Positions 61,943 through 64,000 of a stretch of DNA of 64,000 bases are shown here, one piece after another (positions within the stretch are counted from its first letter, which is position 1; each line of letters opens with the position of its first letter). Below the pieces are notes generated by a model. It saw nothing but the letters and a program-made list of their open reading frames with translations. It did no database searches and was not told the origin of the DNA. A program made the translations under genes and the position numbers. Location of the stretch: positions 558,001 through 622,000 of the forward strand of contig NZ_MZNT01000001.1 in the NCBI RefSeq assembly GCF_002042965.1, given 5' to 3'. This stretch comes from Paenibacillus sp. 32352. Its GTDB lineage: Bacteria; Bacillota; Bacilli; Paenibacillales; NBRC-103111.

Positions 61943-63454
61943 ATGGGCAGTCAGTTGCCTGAAGCATTTGTAACGAAGATGAAATCATTGCTGGGAGAAG
62001 AATTTCCGGCATTTATAGCCTCTTATGAGGAAGCAAGGAGGTACGGCCTCCGTGTCAACACTTTGAAATGCAGTGTGAACGAATTTCTATCCTTAATGCC
62101 TTCCCTGCAGGAACCGATTCCTTGGACCTCGACAGGGTACTATTACCAAGAAGAAGATAGACCGGGCAAGCATCCGTATTATCATGCAGGGCTGTACTAC
62201 ATACAGGAGCCGAGCGCTATGGCGCCCGCAGAGCTGCTGGATGTTCAGCCCGGCGAACGGGTGTTGGATTTATGTGCCGCCCCCGGCGGGAAATCGACTC
62301 AAATTGCCGCCAAGCTGCAAGGGCAAGGGCTGCTGGTTACGAACGATATTCATCCGGACAGAGTCAAGGCATTAGTCAAAAACATAGAATTGAACGGCGT
62401 TCGAAATGCGGTGGTGTTGAATGAGCGGCCCGACAAGCTGCAGCACCCGTTTCGGGCGTTTTTTGATAAAATATTGATCGATGCTCCATGCTCCGGCGAA
62501 GGCATGTTCCGCAAGGAAGAAGAGATGGCCAAAGCCTGGCATCCCGACTGGGTAACCCGTTATGCTTCCATGCAGCGGGATTTGCTAAGGCAAGCCGCTA
62601 TCATGCTTCGTCCCGGCGGACGCATCGTCTATTCGACATGTACGTTTTCCCCGGAAGAGAACGAGGCGATGATCGCGCAATTTATTGCTGCCCATCCCCA
62701 ATTCCGAATTGTCCCTATCCCTATGGAACACGGCTTCCAACCGGGAAGACCGGATTGGCTGGATATAGCGGAGCTAGGCTCCCTGCAAGCGGCGGCTGCA
62801 GCCCAGGAGGTAACGGGTACCGCCAGATTATGGCCTCATCATCTTGCCGGTGAAGGGCATTTTGTAGCCGTTCTTGAGTATCAGGCGGATAAAGCATCTC
62901 CCGAACGGTTAGCAGCGGAGACCAAGTTTTTGAAGGCGGATAAAGAACGCTTGAAAACCAAAGGCAGAGACCGTTACGGCACAGACAAGTTTTTATTTAA
63001 AAAGCAGCCGGTTATCGATCTTCAGCCGTTTTACTCGTTTATGCAGGAGCTGGCGCCGGAGGTGCCTACGGCCAATGTCGTCCTGCATGGAGAGCATATA
63101 TACCTGTCTCCCGAAGGGCTTCCTGATCTCAGCGGCATTCGGGTCATTCGTCCGGGCTGGTATATGGGCAGTGTCCGCAAGCAGCGCTTCGAGCCGTCCC
63201 ATGCGTTAGCGATGGGCTTGATGCAGAGCGATGTGAGACGCTGGATTGCGCTGTCCGTAAAAGCTTCGGAAACCGTTCGATACCTTAAAGGAGAAACGTT
63301 GGAGATCACGGAGGAGCAAGTGCTTCTGTCCGGAGATTTGGATAAGAAAAAAGGGTACTGTCTTATTACGGTTGACGGGTATGCTGTCGGCTGGGGGAAA
63401 TGGATGGACGGCATGCTCAAAAATGAGTATCCCGCAGGTTGGAGGTGGACTTAG
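61943..63454 (+). CDS. RsmF-type rRNA cytosine methyltransferase
   Basis: A 503-residue NOL1/NOP2/Sun-family m5C methyltransferase of rRNA. SAM motif VLDLCAAPGGKSTQIA; the two catalytic cysteines are in DAPCSGEGMFRKEE (C183) and STCTFSPEENEAMI (C233). The C-terminal 150 residues form an RNA-binding PUA-like domain (GWYMGSVRKQRFEPSHALAMGL). It ends two bases before the pseudouridine synthase start, so both act on rRNA and are coupled. Confidence 0.92.
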   Translation: MGSQLPEAFVTKMKSLLGEEFPAFIASYEEARRYGLRVNTLKCSVNEFLSLMPSLQEPIPWTSTGYYYQEEDRPGKHPYYHAGLYYIQEPSAMAPAELLDVQPGERVLDLCAAPGGKSTQIAAKLQGQGLLVTNDIHPDRVKALVKNIELNGVRNAVVLNERPDKLQHPFRAFFDKILIDAPCSGEGMFRKEEEMAKAWHPDWVTRYASMQRDLLRQAAIMLRPGGRIVYSTCTFSPEENEAMIAQFIAAHPQFRIVPIPMEHGFQPGRPDWLDIAELGSLQAAAAAQEVTGTARLWPHHLAGEGHFVAVLEYQADKASPERLAAETKFLKADKERLKTKGRDRYGTDKFLFKKQPVIDLQPFYSFMQELAPEVPTANVVLHGEHIYLSPEGLPDLSGIRVIRPGWYMGSVRKQRFEPSHALAMGLMQSDVRRWIALSVKASETVRYLKGETLEITEEQVLLSGDLDKKKGYCLITVDGYAVGWGKWMDGMLKNEYPAGWRWT

Positions 63455-63455
63455 C

Positions 63456-64000
63456 ATGAAGCAAACGATGAGGCTGGACAAGCTGCTGGCGAATACCGGG
63501 TACGGTTCGCGAAGCGAGATTAAAGTGATGGTGAAACGCGGAGCTATTATCATTAACGATCGCCCTGTCAAGGACAGCGGGATGCAAGTGAACCCATGGA
63601 CGGATGTGATAACCGTAGATGGAGAAACGGTCCGGTATCGTGAATTCATCTATGTCATGCTGAATAAACCGCAGGGTGTCGTTTCGGCTACGGAGGATAC
63701 AAGAGATCGTACGGTCATTGATCTGCTGGATGACGAATACAAGCATTTTCAGCCTTTTCCCGTCGGGAGGCTGGACAAGGATACCGAAGGCCTGCTGTTG
63801 TTGACCAATGACGGAAAGCTGGCCCATAACCTGTTATCACCACGGAAGCACATTCCCAAAACCTATTTTGCGGAAGTGGAAGGCGCCGTGACGGAAGAAG
63901 ACGGCAAGCAGTTTCAGCAGGGAGTTCAGCTTGATGACGGCTATGTTACGATGCCAGCCCAACTGACCATTTTGCAATCGGGTCATCCCGATCAAGGGAT
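63456..64000 (+). CDS. RsuA-type rRNA pseudouridine synthase (5' part, partial at window end)
   Basis: The gene starts one base after the rRNA methyltransferase stop codon and runs off the window with no stop; 181 codons are visible. An N-terminal S4 RNA-binding domain (RLDKLLANTGYGSRSEIK) is followed by the pseudouridine synthase domain with catalytic PVGRLDKDTEGLLLLTNDG near residues 102-120. Such enzymes (RsuA, RluB) modify 16S or 23S rRNA. GGAGG lies 10 bases before the ATG. Confidence 0.93.
   Translation, partial: MKQTMRLDKLLANTGYGSRSEIKVMVKRGAIIINDRPVKDSGMQVNPWTDVITVDGETVRYREFIYVMLNKPQGVVSATEDTRDRTVIDLLDDEYKHFQPFPVGRLDKDTEGLLLLTNDGKLAHNLLSPRKHIPKTYFAEVEGAVTEEDGKQFQQGVQLDDGYVTMPAQLTILQSGHPDQG

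Overview
The window reads as an ordinary chromosomal segment of a Gram-positive spore-former, most likely Paenibacillus or a close relative in the Paenibacillaceae. The basis is gene content (DUF3906, DUF4178 and DUF4247 proteins, a YtpB-type terpene synthase, YesL, YitT, YugP, SasB, a YjcZ-like peptide), strong AGGAGG ribosome binding sites with many TTG and GTG starts, hairpin-plus-T terminators after most transcription units, and a PfkA with the GGDSQGMN motif. There are about 60 densely packed genes. I see no transposase, integrase, phage gene, tRNA, rRNA or CRISPR array.

Layout. 0-7 kb: tail of an unidentified gene, a PAS-PAS-GGDEF diguanylate cyclase, LapA-like protein, oligoendopeptidase F, a TerC-family membrane protein behind a yybP-ykoY manganese riboswitch, a methyltransferase. 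7-14.5 kb: cold-shock protein, nitroreductase, a three-gene MacAB/YknXYZ-type ABC exporter, an MFS plus MATE-like transporter pair. 14.6-25.5 kb: YtpB-type sesquarterpene synthase, 6-phosphofructokinase, peroxiredoxin, FMN reductase, uracil-DNA glycosylase, DUF4015 glycosidase, second MFS paralogue, TatA, YitT, DUF4247 lipoprotein and DUF4178 protein. 25.8-33 kb: DEAD-box helicase, YjcZ-like peptide, YesL, a 6S RNA gene, transaldolase, divergent xylB/xylR sharing a palindromic operator. 33-46.7 kb: thiol peroxidase, GltC-like LysR, YugP protease, MerR regulator, an ammonium transporter with two GlnR/TnrA boxes followed by a DUF294 nucleotidyltransferase and a DnaQ-like exonuclease, JAMM protease, MFS exporter, citramalate synthase, DNA polymerase IV, MobB, ferredoxin. 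46.8-55.2 kb: a signalling and envelope block comprising CHASE2 adenylate cyclase, FecR-domain secreted protein, NHL-repeat secreted protein, HD-GYP phosphodiesterase and membrane-anchored L,D-transpeptidase. 55.2-64 kb: quinone-type PyrD, small alarmone synthetase, DUF309, orphan solute-binding lipoprotein, anchored thioredoxin, an unknown secreted protein, RsmF-like rRNA methyltransferase and the 5' part of an RsuA-type pseudouridine synthase.

How the parts work together. The window encodes synthesis of three second-messenger classes (c-di-GMP at 0.4 kb, cAMP at 46.8 kb, (p)ppGpp at 56.7 kb) and a predicted c-di-GMP hydrolase at 52.9 kb. The most unusual features are the CHASE2 cyclase/FecR/NHL operon, a TerC protein with an AbrB-like C-terminal domain under a manganese riboswitch with two near-identical terminator hairpins, and the ammonium transporter/nucleotidyltransferase/exonuclease cluster with GlnR boxes on both sides of its promoter. 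Several small proteins and the 6S RNA were read directly from the bases. All functional names are from motif recognition without database searches.
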